Positions 1 through 9,391 are shown, numbered from the stretch's first letter. The stretch is 64,000 nucleotides of DNA from Mangrovimonas futianensis (GCF_021245805.1 NZ_JAJJNF010000002.1:62001-126000); one strand, 5' to 3'. A program made the numbers and translations. The notes: generated from the sequence alone by a model not told the origin.

Positions 1-2050
1 GCTCCACACCATTGTTTACGTCATAAAACAAATCTCCAGCATCATCTGTATAAGATACAGTTTGAACTCTATCTTTCCAATTGGTGCGGTATGCATTAAT
101 GTTAGCATCAATAAATTGAGATCTTAATTTATAACCAACTTCAAGACCTAATATCTTTTCGTTTTCAGTAAATGGATTTACACGGTTGGTGAAGTTCAAA
201 TAGATGTTTTCATGGTAAGGTTGACGACTGTAGTAACCTGCGTTAAAAAAGATTGAGTGATTATCATTTAGGTTATAATTAGCTCCAGCTTTAACATTAT
301 AACCAGTATTATTAACCTTTTCAGATTCCTCAAATTCAGGCAAGTAATCGTATCTATCAAATCTTTGATGTGATTGAGTTGAAATAGAACCTTGGAAGAA
401 TGCTGAAAGTTGATCGTTCACATATTCCAATTGTCCAAATAATCCACCATAAGAAATACGCTCACTATTATCATAATCAATTCTTTGATCTTCACCCATT
501 GTATTAAACGTAGCAGTCCAAGGGTTTGCTGCAAAAGACTCAGTAACTGTGTTGAAAACTGGATCTGTCACCCTGTTATGAGTGTCATCATACAAGCTTC
601 TACTTTCTGTCCAGCTGTTTAAACCTAAGAAATTTTCAACCTGTCTGTAGTGAGTCCCATAATAAGTTCTTAGGTCAGCTCCAACATTTAAGGTCAAAGT
701 TTCACTTAATTTTTGGTTTAAGTTGGTAACCATACCATACCAGCTATGGTTGTTCATTGAAGAACGTATTAAATAAGTTCCATTACCAAACATACCCTCA
801 CCATTTGCTAAGTTGTTATTTTGCATAATGGCATCAAAATCTACTTTACCATCTTCTGTTCTAACTCGAGAACCGTAGTTTCCAGTTCCTCCTCCACGGC
901 CCCAAGAGGCATAAACAACTGTTGACAAGCTAGTTTTTTCACTAATAGTCCAGTCCCAGTTTAAGTTAGCAACAGGTTTATGATAAAAGTTTCTTCTTTC
1001 AGTCATATACTCCCCGTTCAAATAACCGTAGTTATTGTTGTATTTTCTACCATAATCTAAATAATCACTTATGGCTTTAGAAAAGTTTTGATCATGCCAT
1101 TGAGGAGCTCCAGTAATTAAAAAGTTAAAATTATGCTTTTCGTTTGGCTCATAACCTATTGAAAAGAAATAGGTTTGACCTTCACCACGGGTACCCATAT
1201 TGTATCCGCCACCTCTCCAGTAGGTCATTAAGGCACTAACTCCTAAACCATTTTCCATTTTACCTGTGTTATAGGAAACTGTTGATTTCATAAAGTCGTT
1301 GTTAGCAACAACTCCTTGAACAAATCCTCCTTGGTTTTTAGAAGTAGCTTTAGTTACAAAGTTGACAGTTCCCCCAACAGAAGAAATAGCTAATTTTGAA
1401 GACCCTAAACCTCTTTGAATCTGAATGGCATTAGCCACATCACTCATACCAGACCAGTTTGACCAATATACGATTCCATCTTCCATGGCATTTATTGGCT
1501 GTCCATTAATAAGGAATGCTGTGTTAGTTTGGTCAAAACCACGAACACTCATTCTGGAGTCTCCATAACCTCCAGATTGACCTGCAACATATACTGAAGG
1601 TGTATTTACCAACGTAGCAGTAATGTCTTGAGTTCCGATTTTTTGTTGAATTTCCTTGGCCTTAATAGTAGACACAGCTACAGGAGTCTGTCTGTCTTTT
1701 ACCAAGTCAATAACTCCTGTTCCTACAATAACAACTTCTTCAAGCGTGTTATCAGGAGATAAGGTAATAGTACCTAAATTTGTATTTCCATTAAAACTTA
1801 ATGTCACCTTGCCATAACCGACAAATGAAATAACTACTTGTCCCGAAGCAGCACTGGTAGTCAAAGTGAAATTTCCGTCAAAATTTGATGAGACTCCATT
1901 GGAGGTCCCTTTCTCCACAATGTTTGCACCTGGTAGGGGAGCATTCATTTCGGCATCCATGATGGTTCCCGTAATTGTTGTTTGAGCAAATGTAAAAGCT
2001 GAAAACATAATGGCTCCTACAAGAAAAATTAATCTAGTAATGTTCTTCAT
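1..2050 (-). CDS. TonB-dependent receptor (C-terminal end beyond the window)
   Basis: Outer-membrane active transporter powered by TonB-ExbBD; the substrate cannot be read from sequence. About 683 residues are visible on the minus strand. They begin with a signal peptide (MKNITRLIFLVGAIMFSAFTFAQ, split here as MKNITRLIFLVGAI plus MFSAFTFAQ), then a carboxypeptidase-regulatory-like domain (GTIMDAEMNAPLPGANIV), a plug domain (VRGFDQTNTAFLINGQPINAMEDG) and long barrel segments rich in aromatic residues. I read the frame by hand because no stop lies inside the window; it is open to base 1. The start at 2050 is the ATG directly before the signal peptide. A TAATTTTG promoter element lies at 2084-2091 and a 12-bp palindrome at 2129-2140. 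Not a SusC by context, since no SusD is seen, although its partner could lie beyond base 1. Confidence 0.9.
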   Translation of the reverse strand, partial: MKNITRLIFLVGAIMFSAFTFAQTTITGTIMDAEMNAPLPGANIVEKGTSNGVSSNFDGNFTLTTSAASGQVVISFVGYGKVTLSFNGNTNLGTITLSPDNTLEEVVIVGTGVIDLVKDRQTPVAVSTIKAKEIQQKIGTQDITATLVNTPSVYVAGQSGGYGDSRMSVRGFDQTNTAFLINGQPINAMEDGIVYWSNWSGMSDVANAIQIQRGLGSSKLAISSVGGTVNFVTKATSKNQGGFVQGVVANNDFMKSTVSYNTGKMENGLGVSALMTYWRGGGYNMGTRGEGQTYFFSIGYEPNEKHNFNFLITGAPQWHDQNFSKAISDYLDYGRKYNNNYGYLNGEYMTERRNFYHKPVANLNWDWTISEKTSLSTVVYASWGRGGGTGNYGSRVRTEDGKVDFDAIMQNNNLANGEGMFGNGTYLIRSSMNNHSWYGMVTNLNQKLSETLTLNVGADLRTYYGTHYRQVENFLGLNSWTESRSLYDDTHNRVTDPVFNTVTESFAANPWTATFNTMGEDQRIDYDNSERISYGGLFGQLEYVNDQLSAFFQGSISTQSHQRFDRYDYLPEFEESEKVNNTGYNVKAGANYNLNDNHSIFFNAGYYSRQPYHENIYLNFTNRVNPFTENEKILGLEVGYKLRSQFIDANINAYRTNWKDRVQTVSYTDDAGDLFYDVNNGVE

Positions 2051-2083
2051 GTTAATTGAGAAATTGGTTTCTAAATTTTTTCG

Positions 2084-2091
2084 CAAAATTA
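2084..2091 (-). promoter_or_regulatory. Bacteroidota -7 promoter element of the TonB receptor gene
   Basis: TAATTTTG on the minus strand matches the TAnnTTTG consensus of the Bacteroidota primary sigma factor and lies 33 bases upstream of the start codon. There is no well-placed TTG at 19 bases; a TTTG occurs at 15. Confidence 0.5.
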
Positions 2092-2128
2092 CACAACTAA
2101 ATAGTTCAAACATTATGAAATAGTTAAT

Positions 2129-2140
2129 TATGCATGCATA
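2129..2140. promoter_or_regulatory. 12-bp palindrome TATGCATGCATA, candidate operator
   Basis: Perfect palindrome 78 bases upstream of the receptor start codon. The same 12 bases occur 80 bases upstream of the second TonB receptor gene (37095-37106). Binding by a shared regulator is inference. Confidence 0.4.
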
Positions 2141-2232
2141 TTAAATATTTAACTAAATGCCTGATTAAATTATAGATAAATTGGGCAAAACACTGATGAA
2201 ATTTATAAAAAAGTCAACAGTTTAATTAACAA

Positions 2233-3879
2233 TTAATTAAGGGTTTTCTTGAAGTGATTGATTAAACCTGAAGTTGACGGGTCATGAGCTCCAACATCTT
2301 GTGATTTTAAATCTTTTAAAACATTGTTAGCCAATTGCTTACCTAACTCAACTCCAAATTGATCGTAACTAAAAATATTCCAAATAACACCTTGTACAAA
2401 GATGCGATGTTCATACAAAGCAATCAGTTTTCCAAGGCTTTCTGGGGTTAATTTGTTAATAAATAAAGTAGTAGTCGGCTTATTTCCTTCAAAAACTTTG
2501 AAAGGAAAAAGCTCTTTAACCGTGTCTAGGCTCTCATTTTTTGCCTTAAATTCCTGTAAAACCTCTTCAGAAGTTTTACCGTTCATAAGGGCTTCTGTTT
2601 GTGCAATAAAATTGGAAATAAGTTTTTCCTGGTGGTCTTGGTCACCATGAAGCGCGTTTACAAATCCAATAAAATCAGCCGGAATTAACTTTGTACCTTG
2701 ATGAATTAATTGAAAAAAGGCATGTTGCGCATTGGTTCCAGGTTCTCCCCAAATAACAGTCCCAGTTTGATAATTCACCTTTTGGCCATTTCTGTCAATA
2801 TATTTCCCGTTACTCTCCATAATACCTTGCTGTAGGTAAGTAGCAAATTGATTCAAATATTGAGTATAAGGAATGACTGCTTCGCTTTCAGAACCAAAGA
2901 AATTATTATACCATACCGTCAAAAGACCAAGAACAACCGGAATGTTATCTTCAAAAGGAGTGGTTTTAAAATGTTCATCCATCTTATTTGCTCCAGAAAG
3001 CAACGCATCGAAATGCTCAAAACCTACAGATAGACTGATAGATAGGCCCACGGCACTCCAAAGTGAAAAACGACCACCTACCCAATCCCACATTGGGAAA
3101 ATATTACTCTCAGCAATACCAAACTCTTGAACTTTTTCGATATTGGTAGATACCGCTACAAAATGATCTGCTACAGCTTCTTCTGGTTGAGTCAGCAAAA
3201 ACCAATTTCTTATGGTTGTTGCATTAGATATCGTTTCTTGGGTTGTAAATGTTTTAGAAACAATTACAAATAGAGTCGTTTCTGGATCCAGGTGCTTAAT
3301 TACTTCATTCACATGATCACCATCCACATTACTCACAAAATGGGTTGTTAAATGGTTTTGATAAAAGGATAAGGCTTCTACAACCATTGCTGGTCCTAAA
3401 TCTGAACCACCAATACCAATATTAACCACATCTGTAAATGCTTTACCTGAATGGCCTTTTCTATTTCCTGAAATTACATCATCAGAAAATTTCTTTATTT
3501 GATCCTTAACGGCGAATACCTCTGGCATGACATTTTTACCATCAACAAAAACCTCATCAGTTTGTTTCGCTCTTAAGGCCGTATGCAAAACAGCGCGTTT
3601 TTCAGTCTCATTAATTTCCTCTCCCGAAAAATAGGCGTTCATGGCCTCTTTGAGTTTAACCTCATCAGCTAACTCCATCAACAAAGAAAAAGTTTCCTCG
3701 GTGATTCGGTTTTTGGAATAATCAACATAAAAATCCTCCCATTGTATTGTCATTTTTGAGGCTCTCGCTGCGTCTTCTGCAAAGAGCTCTTTAAGATGTA
3801 ATCCTTTTACGGTTTCAAAATGAACTGACAGCTTGGACCAAGCTTTGGTTTCGGTTGGGTTTATTTTAGGTAATGCCAT
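2233..3879 (-). CDS. pgi: glucose-6-phosphate isomerase
   Basis: Cytoplasmic interconversion of glucose 6-phosphate and fructose 6-phosphate in glycolysis and gluconeogenesis. The 548 residues match the usual long form of about 550. The sugar-phosphate binding SIS fold is marked by NIGIGGSDLGPAMV near residue 152, VSKTFTTQETI near residue 208, the PGI signature region GEPGTNAQHAFFQLIHQG near residue 380, and GVELGKQLA near the C-terminus. It starts 3 bases after the M23 peptidase stop codon, so it is the last gene of the DUF3108-TDO-M23-pgi unit. The assignment is secure. Confidence 0.97.
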   Translation of the reverse strand: MALPKINPTETKAWSKLSVHFETVKGLHLKELFAEDAARASKMTIQWEDFYVDYSKNRITEETFSLLMELADEVKLKEAMNAYFSGEEINETEKRAVLHTALRAKQTDEVFVDGKNVMPEVFAVKDQIKKFSDDVISGNRKGHSGKAFTDVVNIGIGGSDLGPAMVVEALSFYQNHLTTHFVSNVDGDHVNEVIKHLDPETTLFVIVSKTFTTQETISNATTIRNWFLLTQPEEAVADHFVAVSTNIEKVQEFGIAESNIFPMWDWVGGRFSLWSAVGLSISLSVGFEHFDALLSGANKMDEHFKTTPFEDNIPVVLGLLTVWYNNFFGSESEAVIPYTQYLNQFATYLQQGIMESNGKYIDRNGQKVNYQTGTVIWGEPGTNAQHAFFQLIHQGTKLIPADFIGFVNALHGDQDHQEKLISNFIAQTEALMNGKTSEEVLQEFKAKNESLDTVKELFPFKVFEGNKPTTTLFINKLTPESLGKLIALYEHRIFVQGVIWNIFSYDQFGVELGKQLANNVLKDLKSQDVGAHDPSTSGLINHFKKTLN

Positions 3880-3882
3880 TTA

Positions 3883-5214
3883 TTAATGTGCCTGACTGAT
3901 TAAATTTTCATCTGAGTTTTCAAAAAGAACGTCTTCCTCTGCGGGAACTTCTTTGAAAGGAATACGATCCAATTGCTCTTTCAAAGGCTGTATAAAAGCC
4001 AAATAAGAAGTTTTCAAGCTATCTGCAATAGGTTCAGCTGCAGGAAGCTTTTGTCTAAAGGGATCCACTTGAACCCCATTTTTCCAAAATCTATAGCAAA
4101 CATGCGGGCCAGAGGTATTTCCTGTCATTCCTACCCAGCCTATCACATCTCCCTGCTTCACAAATTGCCCAACTTTCACATTTTGCTTTTTCATGTGCAG
4201 GTATTGGGTGCTATAGGTCGCGTTATGCTTGATTTTGACGTAATTTCCGTTTCCTCTCGTATAAGCCGATTTGATAACCGTACCGTTGGCAGTGGCTCGA
4301 ATAGGAGTACCTATATCGGCAGCAAAGTCTGTCCCTTTATGCGGACGAATTTTATTGCCATACAGAGCAATACGACGTCTTAGGTTATAACGTGAGGAAA
4401 TTCTTTTATATTCTACTGGAGCTTTTAGGAAGGCTCGTCGTAAATTATTTGCTTCTTCATTGAAGTAATCAGAAAGCCCTTTAATACTGTCTGTCTCATA
4501 CTCAAAGGCATAAAAAGGTTCGCCATTGTGTTCAAAAAATGCGGCTTTTACATCGGCAATTCCTGCATAAATGGAATCATCAATATACTTATCTGTGTAA
4601 ATAACCTTGAAGCGGTCTCCCTTTTGTAGTCTTCTAAAGTCAATGGTCCAAGCATAAATGTCATCAGCCAATTTAAAAGTCAGCCTAGGACTGATTCCTA
4701 AATCTTCCAAAGTTTCAGAAATGCTACTGGTTATAACCCCGGCGACTTCCTTTTCAACATAGGTGACAGGCTTTCTATTTGTGTAAGCATGAATGGAATC
4801 TTGGAAATTCACCACCACATACTCTTCTTTATTAGGCTGATAAATAAAACATTTTGGCTCCTGCAAGGTGTCTTTAGAGCAAAGCAAGGTATAGGGCTTC
4901 CCTATTTGCAGTTTGGTAATATCGAAACTGGATTTGGCTCCTTCAGCAATTTGAAAGATTTTGGGATAGCCTAATTTATTGCGTTCCATAATAACGCCAA
5001 AACTGTCTCCAGAACGGACAGTATCCCTTTTAACAATATAATCATTAAGATTGAACCCAAACTCAAAAGTGTCTTCGGGTTCCACAATGGCTATTTCTTC
5101 GGTTTCCTCAATAGGGAGAGACTCTTTCTTTTTGCCGCAACTAGTAACCAGTAAGGCGGCAGTTAAAAAAGTTAGACATTTTCTCCCCAGTGCTTCAATT
5201 CTTCTTTGGTCCAT
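3883..5214 (-). CDS. M23 family peptidoglycan endopeptidase-like lipoprotein
   Basis: Probable cell-wall cross-link hydrolase or a regulator of one, anchored as a lipoprotein. I chose the ATG at 5214 (443 residues): it places a short charged N-terminus before a hydrophobic stretch and the lipobox LVTSC. The upstream ATG at 5268 would add 18 residues lying inside the TDO gene. The C-terminal half carries a LytM/M23 domain with HKGTDFAADIG (first His and Asp zinc ligands) and YLHMKKQ. The last motif is GPHVCYRF, where the family normally has GPHLHYE, so the second His, a zinc ligand, is Cys. The gene overlaps the end of TDO by 43 bases and precedes pgi by 3. Confidence 0.88.
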   Translation of the reverse strand: MDQRRIEALGRKCLTFLTAALLVTSCGKKKESLPIEETEEIAIVEPEDTFEFGFNLNDYIVKRDTVRSGDSFGVIMERNKLGYPKIFQIAEGAKSSFDITKLQIGKPYTLLCSKDTLQEPKCFIYQPNKEEYVVVNFQDSIHAYTNRKPVTYVEKEVAGVITSSISETLEDLGISPRLTFKLADDIYAWTIDFRRLQKGDRFKVIYTDKYIDDSIYAGIADVKAAFFEHNGEPFYAFEYETDSIKGLSDYFNEEANNLRRAFLKAPVEYKRISSRYNLRRRIALYGNKIRPHKGTDFAADIGTPIRATANGTVIKSAYTRGNGNYVKIKHNATYSTQYLHMKKQNVKVGQFVKQGDVIGWVGMTGNTSGPHVCYRFWKNGVQVDPFRQKLPAAEPIADSLKTSYLAFIQPLKEQLDRIPFKEVPAEEDVLFENSDENLISQAH

Positions 5215-6095
5215 AAATCCGGAAAAAATATTCTTCTTTGATATTTGGGATGCATATACTTGACCCATTCGCTTCCACCTGTGGCTTCTGCTGTTTTACC
5301 ACCAATGTTTAAATAATGGTTGGCCGTATTATAGTGCGCCATGACCCATTTGATATTAACAGTTTGGTCATAATGACGCATTGCATCGATTAAACTCTTG
5401 TCTTCTTTAACACTGTCTGGAAGCTCTTTGAACTTAGTCCAGAGGTTATGTGTATTATAGAATTCCGCAAATCTAATAAATTCATCTTTGTATTTCTCTT
5501 CAAAAGCTGTTAATGTATAACTTTTTTTGCCTGTTTTGTAGTCCTTACCTGCTGCTTGCCAATATAAATGCTCCAAAGCGTATTCAAATGAGGTATTTCT
5601 GTCTATGGTTTCCCTAAACCTGTGGTCTATCAGATTAATCAATTCAGTAGATGCAAATTCTATTTTACGGTATTGGGCACTTTGGAAACCACTAGCAGGG
5701 GTTAAAGTATGTCTAAATTTATTGTACTGCTCCACTTCCATCCCATCCTTCATAATATTAAAGGACGAAGTCAACATATCGAAATACCTACTGATTCTCA
5801 TCAGTTTTTCAGTAAATAATTCGGCAGAAATATTTGGTTCCTTGGCTACTTGATCAATTTCCCATAAAATCATTTTAAATAGGAGTTCATTGATTTGATG
5901 ATACATTATAAAAACCATCTCATCTGGAAGAACAGTACGTTGCACTTGCAAGTTTAAAAGGGCATCTGTCTGAATGTAATCCCAATAATTAATGAGTTTC
6001 CCATAAAGCAATCCTTCCAAATGGGCATCTACATCCTGACCCAAATTTTTATATTTCTCTTCTAATTGGCTGGTTATATTTTTTTTAGTTTCCAT
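5172..6095 (-). CDS. tryptophan 2,3-dioxygenase
   Basis: Haem enzyme that opens the indole ring of tryptophan to give N-formylkynurenine, the first step of the kynurenine route. The 307 residues are slightly longer than typical bacterial TDO of about 280. Family motifs are MYHQINELLFK near residue 65 (distal-pocket His), QYNKFRHTLTPASGFQSAQ near residue 125 (substrate-carboxylate Arg and the SGFQS signature) and NTANHYLNIGGKTAEATGG, whose GGTGG-like loop closes the active site. It follows the DUF3108 gene by 3 bases. Downstream kynurenine genes are not in the window. The nearby hppD-hmgA pair handles tyrosine. Confidence 0.94.
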   Translation of the reverse strand: METKKNITSQLEEKYKNLGQDVDAHLEGLLYGKLINYWDYIQTDALLNLQVQRTVLPDEMVFIMYHQINELLFKMILWEIDQVAKEPNISAELFTEKLMRISRYFDMLTSSFNIMKDGMEVEQYNKFRHTLTPASGFQSAQYRKIEFASTELINLIDHRFRETIDRNTSFEYALEHLYWQAAGKDYKTGKKSYTLTAFEEKYKDEFIRFAEFYNTHNLWTKFKELPDSVKEDKSLIDAMRHYDQTVNIKWVMAHYNTANHYLNIGGKTAEATGGSEWVKYMHPKYQRRIFFPDLWTKEELKHWGENV

Positions 6096-6098
6096 TAG

Positions 6099-6881
6099 TT
6101 AGTTTTCAACAATTATTTTAAATGGGTATTTCAATCCTCTGAAGGCATTCAATTCGGCACGCAAAGAACCAACCGCCAAATCAGCTTTGACACGTAACGG
6201 TATCCTGTTTTGATCGTTTGACACCCACAGCGTTAAGCTTTCCTCTTCCTTAAACACCCTCCCCGCCATAACATATGGACGAAACTTTAGAGCATTTACC
6301 TTTCCAAAAGGTGTTTTTATATTTTCTGACCCTAAATATCTTATTTTAAATCCATAATTCTCTTCATCAAAGAACATATTAACAAACACCTCATCCCCAA
6401 CATTCAGGTCATCGACATCCAAATTATTCCTTAAATAGTAAAAGGTAGACACCATATCTTGAATGTTTGGCTTGGTATCAAATTCTGCCTTACGGCTATG
6501 CTTAATATTATTTACAAGCGCTTTATTTTGTTCATGATCAAAGGTGATTTCAATATTCTTGGTATGCCCCCCTTCATCAATCTTTCTGATAAATCTATAG
6601 GGACGTATGTGCTCTTTATCAAAATAACTCTCATACAAATCCTCTACTTTAAAAAACCACTTGATAGCACCGGTTGTCCATCCCTTTCCAACCACGTGGT
6701 AAACTGGTTTTCCATTGTAGGAGCCATTATTCACTTTTAATGTGGCTTCTCCTGCTTTAAAAAAACCACTATAACTCATTTCAAAACGAAACCATTCTCC
6801 TGTATCAAAGGCGCTTTCAGTTTGTGCCCAGGATTTAGGCATTATTAGTAAAAATAGGGCAATAGATATAAGATTCTTCAT
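6099..6881 (-). CDS. DUF3108 domain-containing secreted protein
   Basis: Function unknown. The 260-residue product has a clear signal peptide (MKNLISIALFLLIMPKSWAQ) followed by a beta-rich domain of the DUF3108 type: GEWFRFEMSYSGFFKAGEA near the start, KVEDLYESYFD, and a C-terminal part with VNALKFRPYVMAGRVF. I start at the ATG at 6881 because it sits directly before the signal peptide; a longer frame to 6896 adds five unlikely residues. It heads the unit that continues into TDO, M23 peptidase and pgi. A TACATTTG element lies just upstream at 6894-6901. DUF3108 proteins are periplasmic or surface proteins of undefined role. Confidence 0.82.
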   Translation of the reverse strand: MKNLISIALFLLIMPKSWAQTESAFDTGEWFRFEMSYSGFFKAGEATLKVNNGSYNGKPVYHVVGKGWTTGAIKWFFKVEDLYESYFDKEHIRPYRFIRKIDEGGHTKNIEITFDHEQNKALVNNIKHSRKAEFDTKPNIQDMVSTFYYLRNNLDVDDLNVGDEVFVNMFFDEENYGFKIRYLGSENIKTPFGKVNALKFRPYVMAGRVFKEEESLTLWVSNDQNRIPLRVKADLAVGSLRAELNAFRGLKYPFKIIVEN

Positions 6882-6893
6882 AACTGTTAGGTA

Positions 6894-6901
6894 CAAATGT
6901 A
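6894..6901 (-). promoter_or_regulatory. Bacteroidota -7 promoter element of the DUF3108-TDO-M23-pgi unit
   Basis: TACATTTG fits TAnnTTTG and lies 12 bases upstream of the start codon at 6881, so the leader would be very short. No TTG at the expected 19-base spacing. Confidence 0.4.
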
Positions 6902-6959
6902 ATTTTTATTCATTCAAATTTATGTTGCAATTAAATGACAATTACCATTCCAAAGTTAT

Positions 6960-6994
6960 AAAACAACAACTCCCTCAATATAATTGAAGGAGTT
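6960..6994 (-). terminator. intrinsic terminator after hppD
   Basis: On the minus strand, AACTCC-TTCAAT pairs with ATTGA-GGGAGTT (11 base pairs with one mismatch, loop of 3) and is followed by GTTGTTTTAT. It lies 27 bases after the hppD stop codon and separates hmgA-hppD from the DUF3108 unit. Confidence 0.7.
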
Positions 6995-7020
6995 ATTTAA
7001 GAAAGAATTAATATTCTGCA

Positions 7021-8181
7021 TTATAGAGTTCCTCTCTTTTCTTGCTCTCTTTCAATGGATTCAAAAAGAGCTTTGAAGTTTCCAGCTCCAAAACCTCGAG
7101 CTCCCATTCTTTGAATGATTTCAAAAAACAAGGTTGGTCTATCTTCAACTGGCTTGGTGAAAATTTGCAACAAATAACCTTCTTCATCGGCATCTATCAT
7201 AATACCTAAACTTTTTAAGGTTTCAATATCTTCACGCAATTCATGGCTAAATTCTTCCAATCTTCCAGGTACTGCTCTGTAATACTCTTCTGGTGGAATA
7301 GATAAAAATTCAACTCCTCTTGATCTTAAATCAGAAACCGTACTGATGATATCATCTGTAGCTACAGCAATGTGCTGAACTCCCGCTCCCTCATAAAAAT
7401 CTAAATATTCCTCAATTTGAGAACGTTTTTTACCTTCAGCCGGTTCATTTATTGGAAATTTGATACGCCCATTTCCATTACTCATTACTTTACTCATTAA
7501 GGCCGAATACTCTGTATGGATTTGTTTGTCATCAAACGAAAGGAAATTTACAAATCCCATGACATCTTCATACCATTTCACCCACGTATTCATTTCTCCC
7601 CAACCTACATTTCCTACCATGTGGTCAATATACTTTAACCCTACAGGAGCTGGATTGTAATCGGACTCCCATTTAACAAAACCTGGTAAAAATTGACCAT
7701 TATAGTTTTTACGTTCCACAAACATATGGATGGTCTCTCCATAAGTATAAATCCCTGCACGGACCACTTCTCCAAACTCATCAGTTTCTACCTGTGGTGC
7801 CATGTATGATTTTGCACCACGTGAAGTTGTTTCCTCCCAGGCAGATTTAGCATCCTCCACCCAAAGAGCCACCACTTTAACACCATCACCATGTTTAACG
7901 ATATGCTCATTGATAGGATGTTTTGAATTTAATGGTGTTGTTAGCACCAACCTAATCTTGTCTTGCTTCAATACATAAGAAACAGTCTCCTTACTGCCAG
8001 TTTCTAATCCTTTATAAGCATATGATTGAAAGCCAAACGCCGTTTTGTAAAAGTGAGCCGCTTGTTTAGCATTTCCCACATAGAATTCTACATAATCGGT
8101 TCCTAATAAAGGCAAGAAGTCTTCTGCCCCCTCAAATATTTTTTCTAGACCGTAGTCTACTGATTTAATTTCTTTGCTCAT
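7021..8181 (-). CDS. hppD: 4-hydroxyphenylpyruvate dioxygenase
   Basis: Non-haem iron(II) enzyme converting 4-hydroxyphenylpyruvate to homogentisate in tyrosine degradation. With the start at ATG 8181 (MSKEIKSVDYG) the protein has 386 residues, typical of the family. It has two vicinal-oxygen-chelate domains. Iron ligands of the 2-His-1-Glu set are visible in LKYIDHMVGNV, GVQHIAVATDDI and TLFFEIIQRMG. The C-terminal GFGAGNFKALFESIEREQ is the usual closing helix. I rejected the longer start at 8211 because it runs into hmgA. It lies 17 bases after hmgA in one operon, and a terminator follows. Confidence 0.96.
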   Translation of the reverse strand: MSKEIKSVDYGLEKIFEGAEDFLPLLGTDYVEFYVGNAKQAAHFYKTAFGFQSYAYKGLETGSKETVSYVLKQDKIRLVLTTPLNSKHPINEHIVKHGDGVKVVALWVEDAKSAWEETTSRGAKSYMAPQVETDEFGEVVRAGIYTYGETIHMFVERKNYNGQFLPGFVKWESDYNPAPVGLKYIDHMVGNVGWGEMNTWVKWYEDVMGFVNFLSFDDKQIHTEYSALMSKVMSNGNGRIKFPINEPAEGKKRSQIEEYLDFYEGAGVQHIAVATDDIISTVSDLRSRGVEFLSIPPEEYYRAVPGRLEEFSHELREDIETLKSLGIMIDADEEGYLLQIFTKPVEDRPTLFFEIIQRMGARGFGAGNFKALFESIEREQEKRGTL

Positions 8182-8198
8182 TTTGCTTTTTATTAAGG

Positions 8199-9356
8199 TT
8201 ATTCCAACCAAGATTTAAAATAATCTTCGTCTGCTATTTTTAATGCTTCTTCGGTAACTTGTAAAGGTTTGAAGGTGTCTACCATAACGGCCAATTCTTC
8301 TGTTTTCTCCTTCCCAATACTTCTTTCTGTAGCTCCAGGATGTGGACCATGAGGAATACCAGCAGGATGCAATGAAATATGACCTGCTTCAATATCATTT
8401 CTACTCATAAAGTCGCCATCCACATAATACAACACCTCATCACTATCTATATTGCTATGGTTATAGGGTGCTGGTATGCTATCAGGATGATAGTCATACA
8501 AACGTGGCACAAAACTACAAACCACAAAAGCATCAGTCTCAAAGGTTTGATGCACTGGCGGCGGTTGGTGAATGCGCCCAGTTATCGGTTCAAAATCATG
8601 AATCGAGAAAGCATAAGGGAAATTATAGCCATCATAGCCTACTACATCAAATGGATGAGAAGCATAAACCATGTCAAAAATATCATCCTGCTTTTTCACT
8701 TTGATTAAAAACTCACCATTTTCATTGTAAGTTTCCAATTCTTCCGGCTTTCTAATATCTCTCTCACAGAAAGGAGAATGTTCTAATAACTGCCCAAACC
8801 AATTGCGATATCTTTTTGGGGTATAGATAGGTCTTCTTGACTCCACTATAAACAATCGGTTATCTTCTGTATCAAAATCAATTTTGTAAATAATACCCCT
8901 TGGGATTAATAGATAATCCCCATATTTAAAGTCTAAATTCCCCAAATGGGTTCTCAACTTTCCTGTGCCTTTGTGGACAAAAATTAGTTCGTCTGCATCA
9001 GTGTTTTTATAAAAATAATCCTCTGTGGATTTTTTAGGTGCTGCTAAAATAATACTGCAATCACTATTAGTCAAAACCGTTTTTCTACTTTCTAAATAAT
9101 CATTTTCTGGCGGCACTTGAAAGCCCCTAAAACGATAGGATTGCATGTTGTTGGCCTTGGCAACTTTAGGAGAAACATTATATTGATTTCTGATCTCCTT
9201 AACCTGAGTTGGTCGTTGTTCATGATACATATTGGAATACATCCCATCGAAACCAATCGTACCAAAGAGTTGCTCATAATACAGGCTACCGTCTTCCTTA
9301 CGGAATTGTGTATGTCTTTTGGGAGGAATTTTTCCCAGTTTATGATATAAAGGCAT
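8199..9356 (-). CDS. hmgA: homogentisate 1,2-dioxygenase
   Basis: Iron-dependent ring cleavage of homogentisate to maleylacetoacetate, the step after HPPD. The 385 residues are shorter than the eukaryotic enzyme (about 440) but usual for the bacterial cupin form. The N-terminal MPLYHKLGKIPPKRHTQFR is a family hallmark. The cupin core carries GDYLLIPRGIIYKID, and the metal region ends with ISLHPAGIPHGPHPGATE. First gene of hmgA-hppD. The downstream enzymes (maleylacetoacetate isomerase and fumarylacetoacetase) are not in this window. Confidence 0.95.
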   Translation of the reverse strand: MPLYHKLGKIPPKRHTQFRKEDGSLYYEQLFGTIGFDGMYSNMYHEQRPTQVKEIRNQYNVSPKVAKANNMQSYRFRGFQVPPENDYLESRKTVLTNSDCSIILAAPKKSTEDYFYKNTDADELIFVHKGTGKLRTHLGNLDFKYGDYLLIPRGIIYKIDFDTEDNRLFIVESRRPIYTPKRYRNWFGQLLEHSPFCERDIRKPEELETYNENGEFLIKVKKQDDIFDMVYASHPFDVVGYDGYNFPYAFSIHDFEPITGRIHQPPPVHQTFETDAFVVCSFVPRLYDYHPDSIPAPYNHSNIDSDEVLYYVDGDFMSRNDIEAGHISLHPAGIPHGPHPGATERSIGKEKTEELAVMVDTFKPLQVTEEALKIADEDYFKSWLE

Positions 9357-9391
9357 GCTTTAAAATTTAAATTAAAAAATTAATGATTTCA

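Noticed and set aside
5215..5268. Upstream ATG for the M23 peptidase (adds 18 residues)
   Set aside because: Would overlap TDO by 97 bases and put non-signal residues before the lipoprotein signal peptide.
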